Assembly: GCA_903813345.2 (NCBI GenBank)
Contig: CAIIXF020000005.1
Span: 15,939,375-16,003,374, forward strand
Direction of reading: 5' to 3'
DNA: 64,000 nt
Origin: Owenia fusiformis
Lineage: Eukaryota > Annelida > Polychaeta > Sabellida > Oweniidae
Part shown: in pieces, positions 1-14,441 of the stretch
Position numbering within the stretch: the first letter of the stretch is position 1
How the letters are laid out: each line of letters opens with the position of its first letter
Notes under the pieces: model-generated
What the model was told of the DNA's origin: nothing
What the model saw: the letters and a program-made list of their open reading frames with translations, nothing else
Database searches by the model: none
Made by a program: the position numbers and the translations under genes

Positions 1-898
1 GTACAGGGGAATAGCCAAGATGCAAAAAGGGCAAACAGGATATTAAACTACTATGTGATATAAAAATAATTTGTTTTCTTACACCTAGCTTTTGATTCAT
101 TGATTCTGATTATTACAAAAAAAGGTCAATGCCCCATTATTATTTCACCTTAATACAAGTTTAAGACTTTTTAGAAATCTACTGGAGTATTTTTATTGAT
201 TCAAATTTCATATACATGTAGTATTGAAAAATCAGAGCAAACACTGATTTCATAAACATAGCTATCAATATAAAAAGTGCACAAAAGATCTTTTCAAATG
301 GGTGGCCCCCCTTTTGAGGCCAATGAGGCCTGCTCATCACGATATAGATCTAGCATCCACTCTTAAACCGGCTTCACAATTCAGGAGCTTAGTACATGAG
401 ATAAATAGTGCGAAAAGGTAGGGATGACTTTTTAACTTTAATCATTTTGAATAGTGTATATATATATAAATACATCTTAACTTTCAGACCTGTATTCAGA
501 ATCTCTTAAAAAGGAGAAAATAGCAAAATGACTTAATATTATAAATATCGTGAAAGCATTTTCAGCATTTATTACATATCTTTAATTATATGATTATCTG
601 ATTAACAGGTCATGTAATGACATTATGCAGTCAATAAAAGATTATCATAATCACGATCTAAGGATAAATTACTTATTTAGCTAGGTAGGTTAGGTTGCTT
701 AGGTAATTTCCGCATCCAATATAAACCAATGTTGACTTTGCAATGACATTAATTTTTTTTGTAGAATATATTCATTCACTTAAACGTGCATACATGTAAC
801 ATGTATATGTATTGTAAAATATAAATGTAATGAAGGTATTAAAAAAAGGCTAAACTGTCCCAATTTGAGTTGCATGTCACCTGAATCAATTGGAACAT

Positions 899-1038
899 GT
901 TAAACCTGTTTTAGTGAAGACCTTTCTCAGCATATATTCCAATGACTTCGGTATGAAATAGCCTCTCTGTAGTGAACACCAACCTTCAGTGAACACCTTT
1001 TTGTGGCTCCATGGATGTTCACTGTATACAGGTTTTAC
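899..1038. repeat. Dispersed repeat with GTAAAACCTG-like inverted ends
   Basis: The left end reads gttaaacctgttttagtgaa and the right end reads ttcactgtatacaggtttta, which are imperfect inverted copies. The interior carries repeated agtgaacacc words. A second, longer copy lies at 34469-34642 with the same ends, a likely third at about 2938-3066, and a fragment near 25989. A MITE-like family is the simplest reading; no clear target duplication was found. Confidence 0.45.
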
Positions 1039-2723
1039 TTTGTTACAAAGCGGAGAATGATAACATAGGAGTAAATAGAACACTATTAAAGAAGTAAACT
1101 GAATACTTTTAATGATTTTTTTGATACCTGAACACTCTCAAAAAGTAAAATGAACACTATGAAAGAAGTTGACTGAACACTATTCTAGAAATAATCCGAA
1201 TGCTATCTCAAGAACCAATCTTTTTCAGAAAATGTTTTAATTGCAGATAGGCAAGCAAGTGAAGTGGATTCAAGTCATGTGTTTATCAAAAACATAAATG
1301 TTTTCTTGAGTTACTATGACAATAGAAAGGATGTGATCAATATTTGATGATGTTCATAAAAGAAAAGTATTCACCAAATTAAGTTAATGAAAACACAGAA
1401 TGAAATCCTACAAGACTGTATGCTTAACAAATAAAGCTGTTTACTTGAAAAGGGTTTCAAGGATGTGGCCAAATTAAATTGTTCAAGAGAAAAAGTCCAG
1501 TAAAACACATTCACAAAATTAAGGTGATCTGAGGAATGTAGTCATTGATAAAGGCATCCAAGAAGATTGTACTCTCAATAGGATGTCACTGATATGAAAA
1601 AGGTGTTTTCTTGTAAAAGGTGTTCTCTTGAAGATGTTCATCAAGAGATAATCACTAATTCTTGAAGAGAATACATACATATGGGGAAAGACCAAAACTA
1701 TTGGTTATTTTCTCTATTAATTGGTCCTTACTTTTTGGCAAAACTGTACGGGGCCAATTCATTACAGCCTTCTAGAAAGGAACTCCTGCTGAGTTCTGAC
1801 AATAGCATATGGTGCATATAATGTAAGCAGTGAATATGTGGGCAATTAATATATGATAATCATCCCACTGAGAAACGTGTACCCGTCCCATTATGTCAGA
1901 TTAAGGAATATGTCCAACTAAATCAGAATTATTACAAATTGAAAACAGAAAGATGTGATGAGTATCAGCTATAGTACAGATATTTAATTCAATTCTCTAT
2001 CAAATAAATGCCAAAACATTCCTCTCATAGGTATCCAAGTCCATATAAGGGAATATTTGGTGATTACAATATTACCTCCATACATGGACATAATAGATAG
2101 ATGGGTTAAAAATAGAAATAAACATTTTTGGGGGATGATAAACGCATAAACAACCCTAATCTAGTTTACAAAATTAGAAAGTGAATATTCAAATGAGAAA
2201 AAATTGGAGGGCTTTTTATATTGACAAATCTGTTTTACTACAATATTTTCATTCAAGTTTTACAAACGTTTTCATTTAGCAATTGAATTGAAACAAGATA
2301 TATAATTTTGTGTATGTTTTGAGTTGTTAGAGCCGGTTCCTTTCAAAAACTTTCCATTATATTTAAAAAAGCTGGACCATGACAGAGTTTTTATTCACCT
2401 AAGGGTAATATATTGGTACATCACGACATTTTTAATAGTCTATAAATCGCTTAAAAGTTTTATCTTTGCCATTTACATCTGCAGTTGAAATACCGGTTCA
2501 AAATGCAACCCATATGAAAAATTCATGTCAAGATAAAGTTAATGATGCTGTATAGGAACCTGGGTTGACCTGATTCAGTCAGATAACAATACCAATAGTA
2601 CAATATAGAAGTAGGACTTTCTTATCATGTTATCATTCATTCACATTTTTCTAGTTATAGTCTCTTTCATATTTGTAGTCTTTATAGCACATGGCATACC
2701 AATAAATGGGGGAGGGGGTTGTA

Positions 2724-2806
2724 TAGCCTTGCCCAAGTCGGTATTTTTTTTAATTATCTGATCTTGAAATCAAGATAAGTAAAAGAGACCGACTTGGGCA
2801 AGGCTA
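2724..2806. repeat. Perfect 19-bp inverted repeat
   Basis: The arms at 2724-2742 and 2788-2806 are exact reverse complements (tagccttgcccaagtcggt and its complement), separated by 45 bases. The spacer has its own small hairpin (atcttga / tcaagat, 2761-2776). It could be a tiny MITE core or a cruciform-forming site. No gene is associated. Confidence 0.75.
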
Positions 2807-5544
2807 GGGGTTGTACTGAGATAAGGAATATGGTTTATAAGGCCCAAAAGCATAAAGTACAGATCTCAACATTTACAGTAAATCAAGTATAGTAAAGCGT
2901 ATGTACATGTATATTGAAAATTTTTTGCTCAGAAACAATGTTCATTATTGGTAGGTTTTCACTACAGAGAGGGTAATTTATATAGTCAGTATAGTATATG
3001 TGGAGGAAGGGTGTTCACTTGGGACCGGTGTTAACCTGATGGATGTGTTCACTTAATGTTTTACTGTACATATATTACACTAATCCTTTTAAAGTATGAG
3101 CACTTGTAGAAAGCCCCACCAAAAAAACTGCAGAAAAATATTCAATTCAGACATAAAAGACTATCCAATGCAAAAACACCTACTTCCTCTAAAGGTTATA
3201 CCGCAAATATGTGGCCTGTTTAATTCAATGAAAGACAGCCTTTTATATTCTAAGCTTTTTGTCAATCAGAAGTCTAGAAATTATAAGTGTTTTGCACTTT
3301 AATTTGTCATATGTAAATAAAAATCAAATAAGAGAACATACTTCTGTATTGGTCAATAATCATAAAAAATACCGATAATTCATTTACGAGGTATTTGTGT
3401 TTTCATTTACTGACTTTAAGTAAACTTGTTTTATATTCTTTTTCAAATAAAGGACCATTTCCATCAAAGAACTTATATTACTAATCCTTATGAGTGACAG
3501 ATATTGGTCACAGAGTTTTTCAAAAAATGGCTCTAACGAAAAATTGTGTTCAATCTATATAAATTATGTATTTAAATATGTATATTGATTATCTGAACGC
3601 TATGTTCACAATCAACAAATCTGACATCAAATAGTGTATATAAGATAGTAAAGTATCAAAAAATCAAAAATATTTTGGTATAATAGAGTTCAATTAGTAT
3701 TTTTGAATGCCATTATCTCATATAACTACTATAGTGACACTATTTATAATTTCTATAGACCCCAACCTCCTCTCAATCCCTGTGAACAGTATTTCACTGA
3801 AAGTATCCACATTGACAAGTATGGGGCATTAAAGAATTTACCTATTTCATAATGGTCAATATGCATATCTAAGAGGAATGTAGCTCAAAGTTTGCTAAAA
3901 GAGCTACATACATGTATACTCTACATTTCTGGTTGTCTCCTTTGAAGTGATTGGACAAGACACACAGTGAAAGATATCACAACTTTTTTTTATCAAAAAT
4001 TCAAAATGGCTGCCAAGTAGTTTACCCAGCATGCCAAAACCTAATGAGATCTTGGCACTTGTCGTTTCTTGCATCTGTAAAACAGGTGAGCAGTTTTTCC
4101 CAGAATTTTAATGACGAGATGAAAATATGCTCATCCAGCAGGAGCCATGAATTAAAAAGATCCAAGAATTTTTCCAAATAAATTCTATTTCTAGTATAAT
4201 TTTTGAATTACCGATTCGGATTTTGTGGATTGGTTGGGAATCAAGTGAGAGTCTTTTGAAAGCCCATGGTTCGATCCTAAGGATCCTTTGGGGAGTTCCC
4301 AAGATTTATCTGAATTACATTGGAAAATGGATAATTTTTATGTGAAAATTAATCTACCTATAATAGGTGGATTGAGATTAGGATAAGAGTAATCCTTAAA
4401 GATAAATTCAGGACAAATTCCAATACCACAATGCATCATTATTATGGATATATTTATACGGATCAGATTTGTACAAATTCACAGCTCTAGCACAAGATGA
4501 TAATATACCACTTTAAAACAGTGTGATAGAAATTACTACAATTGAGTTTATCTGTACTCAATCTGAATGAAACTACATTTGTATTGAAATCTAGTCAATT
4601 TAGTACACCCCTATTATACATTTCTGTAGATCATGCGCAGTCAATTAATCAAGTGGCTTAGGCCTATAATGTTTTAAAGCAAAGTTGCTAAATGTGTTCA
4701 TGTTTTATCAAATAAATTTTATATTGTCAAAATAAAAATAAATTTATCTTGCCAGTCAGGTCCATCAATTAATGTCAATCTTCCTAAGTCCTACCAAAAT
4801 CATACAGAAATATAAAAATATGCTCTATAGGATGTACTAGTTTGGAAGAGATGGGAACCTGTATGTTCCAATAGTTGACATTGTGTGACCTTTGATATAA
4901 AGATTCATATCAAATTGATGTGTTTTGAGCTGATATGTTTATAAAAAAAGTATATATTGAAGCGACCATTTATATGAATGAAAGTAAAAAAGTATAAGGT
5001 ATGTAGGATATACATGACATGCAATAATTCAATAATACAGTCAGAGGTTATATTGAGTTGAATAACATTATGTTCATTGAAAATAAGAACTTCTATAAGC
5101 TGTTCTTCCAGCCACTCCAATTAATAACGCCATTGCAATTGAACAAGTCCACGTATGATTATGCTGAAAGATCAAGCTTCCTATTTGATTTCAATCAAAT
5201 ATATTGAAGAACATTTGTCAAAAAGGCCTAGGAAATTACATAAAAATGATATCTAAAATCATACAAAACAAAATACAGTGTTATGAAATAGTCCAGTCAC
5301 AGAAAATATTCTTTCTTTAAGATCTCAAAAGGATATTTGTATGAGATGAACTTTAAAAAACGTGATAACAATCACAAACTGCTTCGACCAAATTGAGAGT
5401 CTGCTTTTAGAAAAACATTGATACTGATAACAAATATCAGACTTTTGCATTGAGCTTTTCCTTTTTCGGCCCTTGGCTATTATTTCACATAAGACCCAAG
5501 ATCCTTTACATTAAACACTGTATTTTAATCTAATTGTAAAGTCA

Positions 5545-8500
5545 ATGTTTATTTCTAGGATGTTGGTCAGGCTCATTCTCCTGTGTGGGCTCCTTGGGGT
5601 GACCCAATCTCAAACTACGACACAATGCAGAGGTCAAGCAGATATCATTTTCGTAATAGACTCATCTGGATCAGTTGGAGAAGATAACTTTAAATTAATC
5701 TTGGACTTCATCAATGTCATTATTGACGTAAGTATATAACGTTTGAAAAGGAGGAGTATAACATAAATGTCTCTTATGTTTTAATGACAACATATTGATT
5801 CTTCTTCTCCTCCTAGATGTCAAAGGGTATTCTATGAAAGTCAGAGGCCAAGGTCAGGGGTTATGGGTCAAGGTCAAAAGTCAATATCTAGCATATGGTG
5901 GCTGGCTGCCTGTTTGGGCACATTTGTCAGTGACCCTTCAAGGAGTTTATTTTCTATCTAACTTAATTTTTGAGTTATTATTACAGTTTATATTCAAAAG
6001 TTAATATTTAATCAAAATTTATGTTTTCATTTATGTTAAAAGTTAAAGCTTATGTGTTTATGTTTTAACATTTTCTTGTAGAATTTAGATATTGGGCCTG
6101 AAGCAACAAGAGTTGGAGCTCTGACATTTGAAAGCACAGCAGTCAAAAGATTTGATCTTAATGACTACACCACAAAAGATGAATTGAAAAGTGAAGTTTC
6201 TAAAATCCCATTTGTGTTTGGATCTACAGCAACCTTGGAAGGTATCCAGTTGATGTTGGACATGTTCTCAACAGAAGATGCAGACAGGGCTGGTATACCT
6301 AACATTGGTACGTTCTCTAGTATACGTATCATGGTACACATTCTTAAATACTTGTACATGTATATGTATACTGTATGATATTCTTTTGAGGAATACTTTT
6401 ATGGAACCTAACTACCCCACGGAGGGGTCAATTTCATCCAGAACAAATTACCAATATTTTAACTATGATTTATATGTTTGGTTTCCTGCTGGATCCCATC
6501 TAGTATAAATGCCTTTTCTTCATTTGATTTCATTATTTTTTATGAACATGATGATATCAATATCAACAGTTGATTTAATAGATTAGTATGACTTGAAAGG
6601 AACTACAATAACAGGCTGATAATTCAAAGGACATATTGCGCCTTATTAGTAAAAATGTGAAAAACGGGACAATTGCTTGCTTTCTACAAAAAATATAAAT
6701 AAAAAAAAATTCACTGTACTGAGAAATAACCTCTGAATTATTTATTGTTTTTAGGAATAGTCATCACAGATGGGAATGCTAAAACTGGTGACCCCATACC
6801 CAAAGCACAAGAGGCAATGGCTGATGGCATTTTAATGTTTGCTGTTGCTATCAGGGAATCAAGCGAATTCGATGTGTCCAAGATCAAACCACTTGCAAGT
6901 GACCCAGTTGATAACTACTTTGAAGTCACTGACTTCACCAAACTTGGGGAAATAACTGATGCAGTCACACAAGGGGCATGTGTAACAACTGAAAGTAAGT
7001 TGACTTATATGATATTCCACTATAATTAAGCATTTGTGGTGTTTGTATTACATACCAAACATATTGCTTATATGTATATATATTTTTATTATTGACAACT
7101 GTATCAAAACATGAGACATTAGTCTGTGTACAAACTAGACTGTCTTGACTCAAGACAATACTATACTATTAACTAAATCCAATCTTTTAAATTGACCAAT
7201 ATTAGATTAACTGTTCATTACTTGAAATAACAAAATCAAATTTGATATGACTTAATGTAATCTATAGATCATTTGTTATTTGTTTTATATTTCAGTTTGT
7301 CCAGACACACAAACAGATGTAGCTTTTCTCATTGACTCTAGTAGTAGCATTACACCTGAAAACTTCAACAAGGTTAAAGACTTCATAATCAACGTCATTG
7401 GTCCACTTACTATCAGCTCTGATAGAGTCCGTGTTGGAGTTATCTCCTTTAGTGGAATTGCTCAAGTTGACTTTTACCTTAACAGATATAGCACAAAGAC
7501 TGATGTCCAAGCTGCTATTAATAACATACAGCAGATGAATCAAGGGACAAACACAAATCTTGCACTTGATTTACTGGTCAATGATTTCTTCACTGCTAGC
7601 AATGGAGACCGTACCTTTGCACCAAATGTTGCTATCATTATCACTGATGGCCAATCAGATGATTCAACTGCAACCAAAGCTAGCGCCACGGTTGTAAAGG
7701 ATGCTGGTATAGCAGTGTTTGCCATTGGAGTAGGATTTGATGGCATGAGAGACACAATTGACTATGAAAATGAGCTGAATATACTTGCGACTGACTTTGA
7801 CCATATCAAGATGCTAACTGATCACTCTGCATTGGAAGTTGTGATCAATGGGGTTGCCTCCTTTGCATGTGTTGATCCAGGTAAGACTTAAGATGAATGA
7901 TGATAATATACATCAAGTTAATATACATTGTTCCAGAGCAATAATCAGAGTAACATTTTACATTTAAAAACTAAATTATACCTAGCAGGACAGGTACATT
8001 GTACATTTGTCTATGATTCATTCAATATTTATTTGTACATTTGTCTATAATTCATTCAGTATTTATCTGTATATTTGTCTATAATCCAATCAGTTCTTTA
8101 TTTATACATTTATCTACGGTTCAATCCTTATTCATCTGTATATTTAACTATAATTCAGGTTGTAAAGACAGAAAGGCTGACTTTATCTTCTTACTTGATG
8201 CTTCCTCCAGTATTACAGCTGCCAATTTCACTATTCTCAAAGATTTCGTCAAGGCAGTTATCAATCGTTTAGATGTCTCAGTAGATCATGATCGTGTTGG
8301 TATTCTGACTTTCTCACAGGGCACAAAGATTTGGTTTCATCTCAATAGGTTTATTACAAAGGGGAACTTATTGAATGAGCTGGATGCAATAACACAAGGT
8401 AATTATTGAGACTTAAAGAAGCTAAATTTAAAAGGGCAGATCATAGCTTAAACAAAATTAGGGGTCTATATATCTGGTATTATTGTACTTTAAGATTCTA

Positions 8501-11500
8501 ACCATTGTATTTTTTACCTTACTTTTTGCACATGACTTTGTTTTTTTCATGGCAAAAGAGGGCGGCAGTACCCATACAGCAGAGGGTATAAGAGTTGCTA
8601 ATAACCAGATGTTCACAACTTCTAATGGTGATAGAGCGGGAGTCCAAAATGTTATTGTTCTTGTTACTGATGGCATGAGCAAAGAAGGTGACCCTATTCC
8701 TGAAGCTGAACAAGCCAAGGCAAATGGAACTATCATATTCTGTGTTGGTATTGGTCCAGAGTTTGGACCAAAAGGCTTAGCAGAGCTTAATGCAATTGCT
8801 ACATCCCCAAACAGAGAACATGTTTTTGAGGTTAAACAATTCACAGATTTGGGTAATATTGCTGGAACCATCGCAAAAGAAGGATGTTACAAAGATCGTA
8901 AGTAACATGTCTAACAGAATATATATCTTGCAGGAATAGTATATTACAATATAAAAAACAGTTTTGTTCTGCCAGCGTGTCTTTAAGAGTTTCTGATTGA
9001 ACATTGATAATGGCTGTTTGCATAGGTTACACAGTTTTAATCGTTATGTTATACTCATATTTGTTCTTTCTTGTTATAGCTTGCAAAGACATTAAGTATG
9101 ACATGTGTGTCCTACTTGACAACTCTGGCAGTATTATCCTTAGGGATTACCAACTGCTACTTGACTTTATGTCATCTGTTGTTAATGAACTGAAGATTGA
9201 TCCAGATTTCATGCAGATTGCACTTGTTACTTTCAACAGTATCATCCGACCACAGTGGAATCTAACAACGTAAGAGTTTTAACTTACGTATGTGCATGTG
9301 TATTTGTATGTGTAACTTGATTATTGTTTGCAAAACATCTCAAGCTGGGGAATTATTTTGTATCAATAGGATGCTTATGTACTAAATAATAAAGAGTACA
9401 TGTTCAATTTTGTTTTGTGTCGATTTTTCATTTTGTAAGATTTCTTAATACTATAAGGATATATTTAAATTCTTGACATTGTGAACTAAACAAGAAGTAC
9501 TCGGTATATGCTTAAGAGCTAGGACAATTGTAAATGCACTAACATAATATGTCTTTCATTGACAGATATCCGGACCGTATTGATCTACGCAATGCTATCT
9601 CAAGCCTCCCTGCTGTAACAGCAAATGCTACCAACCATGCAGATGCAATAGCTTATGCCAATGATGTTATCTTCCAAGAAAGTAATGGAGACAGACCTGA
9701 CGCTATTAACCTTATGATGATTATAACAGATGGAAAATCAACTGTAAAACAAGACAAGACAGAAATAGAAGCCAGAAGAGCCAAAGAGGCAGGTGCTGTT
9801 ATTATCGCTATAGGTATCGGTGAAAAGGATCTTTCCATAAATGACCTCAATGTGATGGCTTCTGACCCTGATCAGGCATATGTATTTACAGTAAAGACAT
9901 ACTCTGACCTTGAAAAAATCAAAGACACATTGATAACAAGGGCTTGTCCAGCTCAAGATCCTACATGTAATGGAAAGGCTGATATTGTCTTAGCTGTAGA
10001 CAGCTCAGGAAGTATAACAGAAGACCAGTTCAAACAAATGTTGCAGTTCATTGAGCTTCTAATTGAACAGCTCGATATTGGAGACGACCTTAACAAGGTT
10101 GGTATGATAACCTTCAATGACATGGCCAGCATAGAGTTTAACCTTAATGACTATGATACAAAAAACACATTGATCGCAGCAGTTCAACAGATACAATATT
10201 CAAATGGAGCAACCCATACTTGGCATGCGCTTAACACAGTGAGAACTACAATGTTCACATCTGAGAATGGTGATCGAGCTGATTTCCCCAATATTGTTGT
10301 TGTGCTAACTGATGGTGTGTCAACTGTCCAAAAAGAGAAAACTGTCCCCGAGGCTCTCCTTCTCAGGTGAGATAAAAAAAAATATTACAAGATAACCACC
10401 TGAATTTATTATTAAATACTCTGTCAAACCAACTGTTCTTTAAAATCTAACAATTTGAAAAAGACAAATTATTTAAACTTTAGTCATTGTGCAAAGGTGT
10501 TTCATTCAAAGTTATTTCATTTGGCATCAAAATATTGCTAGGGATTTGGGCTTAGACAATTTGAAATATTTTTATTTCTATTAACCCACTTATGAACCTC
10601 TTGTGAAAAGGATTTGCTAAATGCACAGATTCTACTCATGTAACACTGTATCATTAGCTCAATGCCTTTCTTCAAGATAAGTCATACTGAAAAATTTAAA
10701 TAAAAATTGATAATTTTCTCGTTAATTCAGAGAGTTGCATAAAATGTCAACAACATATGCATGGAGGCATTGGACAAGAGTCCAAAATTATAATGGAAGT
10801 CTGACATCTGGAAAAGATTCAGTAAATCTAGTCAAGATCTTTGGGTACATCATTAATGTGTCAACAGAGTCAAAATTCAAATTCTGAAAAACTGCAACAA
10901 TTCCGAAAAACTGCACATATACTGCTCATAATCACACAAATTAAGTGAATGATACTGTAGCTAAACCAATCCATATTGCCAAAAGGACACAGTTTTTATT
11001 TAATTAATTTATCAAAAAGTGAACAATCTGTTATAGACAAGATGGGGTAAGCATTGTAACAGTTGCCATTGGTAATGGTGCAGATGACACAGAGCTGTTA
11101 CAAATGGCTTCAGACACATCCCTTCTATTTGAAGCACAATCATTTGAGGATCTACCTGCAATTGTTACTAGTCTTAGCAATGCAATTTGTAACAGTAAGT
11201 TGAATTGTTCCTATAATCATCCCTAAAATGTCAAATAAAATTTCCCCTGGGACCATATATAGTAAAAGCAATCAGTATACAGTAAGTACATTATAGGGAT
11301 TGGAAAGACCTAATACAAACTTCACCAAATATCTGGATCCACCCTTTCCAATTCCAAGACCTAATTTCAACTATTAATTTTAACTCTTTAAATTATAAAA
11401 AGTGTTTGATCTGGTTTATATCTAATCAAATATTCAGGTAACAACAGCATATTCAGGTAACGACTACAATACATGTTCTGCCTTTAAATAGTTGCCTGTA

Positions 11501-14170
11501 AATTTATTTGCTGTGCATGGTGTGTTCAACAAGCTGACTCTCACATTTTCTTCAACTTCATCTTTTTCCAGATGTGGATGAGTGTGAATCTGGGCCTTGT
11601 CAGAATGGTGGTGTTTGTATTGATAACCTCAACTCCTACACATGTGAATGTCCCCAAGGGTACTCAGGAGTGAACTGTGAACGCCAATGTACACAGAATG
11701 TTGATTTGATCTTTGCTATTGACAGCTCCGGGTCAATCTTTGAGAATAACTTCAAACTTCTCAAACAGTTTGTCATGAGTGTGATCCAAGACCTGCCAGT
11801 GTCTAACTCTGGTACAAGGGTGGGGGTTCTTACATTCGCATCTACCAGTAGTATTATATTCCACCTGAATGCATACACTGACCGTAAATCAGCCATGAAT
11901 GCAGTTGAAAGAATCCCATACAAGGGTAGGCTAATCTCTCAAAGCTAGGAATCTATAGTTAAACCAAGGATTATTATATTAAACCAAATATCATATTAGT
12001 ACATACAAATATTCTACATTGTTCATGTGCTATTTACAGGTGGGGCCACAAATATTGCAGATGCGTTACAGCTCATTCGCTTGGCTATGCTCACCTCTAA
12101 CAACGGTGCTCGAGATAACGCCCGTGATGCTGTCATTTTAATCACAGATGGAGCAGCCAATGTAAATGAGGATGACACCCAGCCTCAAGCTCGTATGTTG
12201 CGTAATAACAATGTACACATTATGGCAATCGGAGTTGGACACGAAATGAAGCCGTATGAGCTACGTGGCATGGCAACAGATCCTGATAGCAACAATGTCC
12301 GTATTGTGAATAGTTTCTCTGATTTGGGCAGTGTCAAGACAGTCTTTACTTCACCAACATGCTTCAGTAAGTTTGTAAAAGCATTTTTAAAGACAAAAAA
12401 TATATAGATATGATAGATTACCTGACCTAATTCAGAAAAATATTGAAGGACAAAAATAATTTTGTTTGGGTCAGGCATGAAAAATTACTGGAACATTAGT
12501 TCTTGTATACAGGGATGATATTTACTCAGAAAAACTTGGCAAAGTTACTAAAGAAGGTTTGATTCATCCTAAGACAAAACAGTCAATCTCTAATAACTAT
12601 AATCCACAAAGCAACATTATAATAATCCAACATTTTTCTAACTACAGCTCTATATTAATTGAGTGATCTTATAATATACAATTCAGAACTTCTCTCTGTA
12701 CTCAGGCCCATAGCCAGGGGGGTTCGCAGGGTTCGGGCGAACCCCCCCCCTGGCCAAAAATTATTTCAAAATCATGCAGTTTTTCACCATTTTGAGCACT
12801 TCTCAAGTGATTTTAGCCATATTTGGGACAAAATTGTCAAATGTGAACCCCCCTGGAAATTTTTGAAAACTGAACCCCCCCTTGGCAAATCCTGGCTACG
12901 GGCCTGGTACTTATCATTGACTTTTTTCAGATCAACAAGAATGTGCAAGCAACCCTTGCCAAGGAGGTGCCCAGTGTAATGATGGTCTCAACTACTTTGA
13001 ATGTGTATGCCCAAGAGGCAGAGCTGGTCCCACATGTGCCCTCACTTGTGATGGTCGCAGGGACATTGTATTCATATTGGATAGCTCTGGTAGTATAGGT
13101 AAAGAATATTTTACAAGTAGACATTTCTTAATGCAAACATTCATGACTTTTTACCATAGCAATTTTTCATTTTTGATATGATATCAATTTTGATTCTCAT
13201 CAGAGGGTTACTCATTCCAAGAAAACTCATAAAGAGTATGAAGTACCCCAGACAGGTAAAAACACGACTGCATCATACAACCTGTCCCGGGTACTATGGT
13301 AATAAATGATTGCTTCTATGATGCTATCAAAATCTGTATTTCACAAATAATCAACGGCAGAATAAATCTAAAGGGTATAACATATCCTGACATTTGTCTT
13401 CCATTTACAGGTCAAGAAGATTTTGAAAAATCTACACGTTTTGTTCAACAATTGGTAGATAACTTTGATATTACTAGTGGCCAGTATCGTGTTGGGCTTG
13501 TAAGGTTCTCAGATGGCGGGCAAGTGATGTTTCACTTGAACTCATACAACAGACGCAGTGATATACTTAATGCCATCAGTTCTGTAGACTATGTAAAAGG
13601 TATTGTTTTCAAAATATTTATTTTGCCTGATAGACTACATGGACCAGGGTATAGTGAAAAAATACTTTTTGGAAACAATGAATGGAAGAAACAAATACAA
13701 TATGCACAATATAAATTTATTCCTATTTTTGTGGATATTTCTATATTTAGAAAAAATCACCATCAATATCTAAAAAATCTCCTCAAACATAGAGTATAAT
13801 CTTAAAACAAATCAAAATAATGAATAATAAAAATTGAATTTCTCCAGGAGCCACAAACACAGCAAGAGGCCTTGAGCTGATGAGATCTATGTTTTCACCA
13901 GTAAATGGTGATCGTAGCGATGTTCCAAATCTTGCTTACCTCATCACTGATGGCATCCCGACAGTGCGTAAAGGACAAGAGGTGGACCAAGCCAACAGTG
14001 CTAAGAATGCTGGAATCACAATTAAAACCATTGGGGTGGGTCCCAATGTGGATGCTGATAAGCTAGGTGCTCTTGCTAGTTCTCCAACTGGGGAAAACAC
14101 TAGTCTCATAGCCAACTTTGATGCATTAGAAGATGCGATTTCTTCACTTAGAGGAAGTGTATGCTCATAG
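5545..14170 (+). CDS. Secreted protein with seven VWA and two EGF domains (matrilin-like)
   Basis: Fourteen coding exons: 5545-5727, 6082-6307, 6755-6994, 7296-7880, 8159-8398, 8559-8897, 9080-9269, 9566-10366, 11037-11194, 11572-11925, 12040-12366, 12931-13098, 13411-13599, 13848-14170. All junctions are GT/AG and the sum is 4323 nt (1440 residues). A signal peptide opens the protein; Met at 5560 is an alternative start, because the bases before it resemble a splice acceptor. VWA domains lie at about 28-215, 218-408, 413-602, 606-800, 805-986, 1025-1213 and 1254-1440. Each has a DxSxS motif and a TDG motif for metal binding. EGF modules, the first calcium-binding type (DVDEC-like), precede the sixth and seventh VWA. 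By family knowledge such proteins are extracellular-matrix adaptors of the matrilin / collagen VI type. The exact orthologue is unknown. A possible 3'UTR intron donor follows the stop codon. Confidence 0.9.
12703..12906. mobile_element. CAG-ended MITE, 5-bp target duplication (copy 1)
   Basis: It lies in the intron between exons 11 and 12 of the VWA gene. The ends are caggcccatagccagg and cctggctacgggcctg, nearly perfect inverted repeats. It is flanked by GTACT on both sides (12698-12702 and 12907-12911). The body carries runs of C and G, and its AT-rich centre closely matches the copy at 21396-21610. It has no coding capacity. The 5-bp duplication does not fit Tc1/mariner (TA); the superfamily is unassigned. 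Confidence 0.85.
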
Positions 14171-14441
14171 AGGTAAGTTTAAACTATCTCCACGATCTAC
14201 AGTATATATATAATATATGTATGTATTATTTAGAGATTTCCCAAATGAGAGGACACTTCACTCACTTAGGCTTACACAAGCTTCTTGAAAATCTATTAAC
14301 CCCACAAGAAAATGAGAAAAATTAGTATCTTAACTAACTTTAATCAGAATTGTGAAACTCCCAGGGAGAAAACTGTTATCATTCTATTTATTGTTTCTTT
14401 TGCATCAAACCATAAAAGGACTAATTAATTACTAAGGACTA

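Larger units (their letters stand above)
1..5544. other. Noncoding AT-rich flank
   Basis: I see no supportable gene here. Open frames are short, lack domain signatures and have no convincing splice-site context. The stretch holds fragments of a dispersed repeat with GTGAACACC motifs (899-1038 and about 2938-3066), one perfect 19-bp hairpin (2724-2806) and low-complexity AT runs. I searched the minus strand for the missing 3' exons of HDAC11 (Gly-rich FHH, DAHQGNG and YNAGTD segments) and did not find them. Confidence 0.6.

Noticed and set aside
13190-13290. Small inverted pair (agtaccccagacaggt / acctgtcccgggtact)
   Set aside because: Too short and imperfect to call an element; noted only as possible MITE debris in a VWA-gene intron.
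5545-14170. Several separate VWA genes in tandem
   Set aside because: Splice phases link all exons into one frame with a single signal peptide and a single terminal stop.
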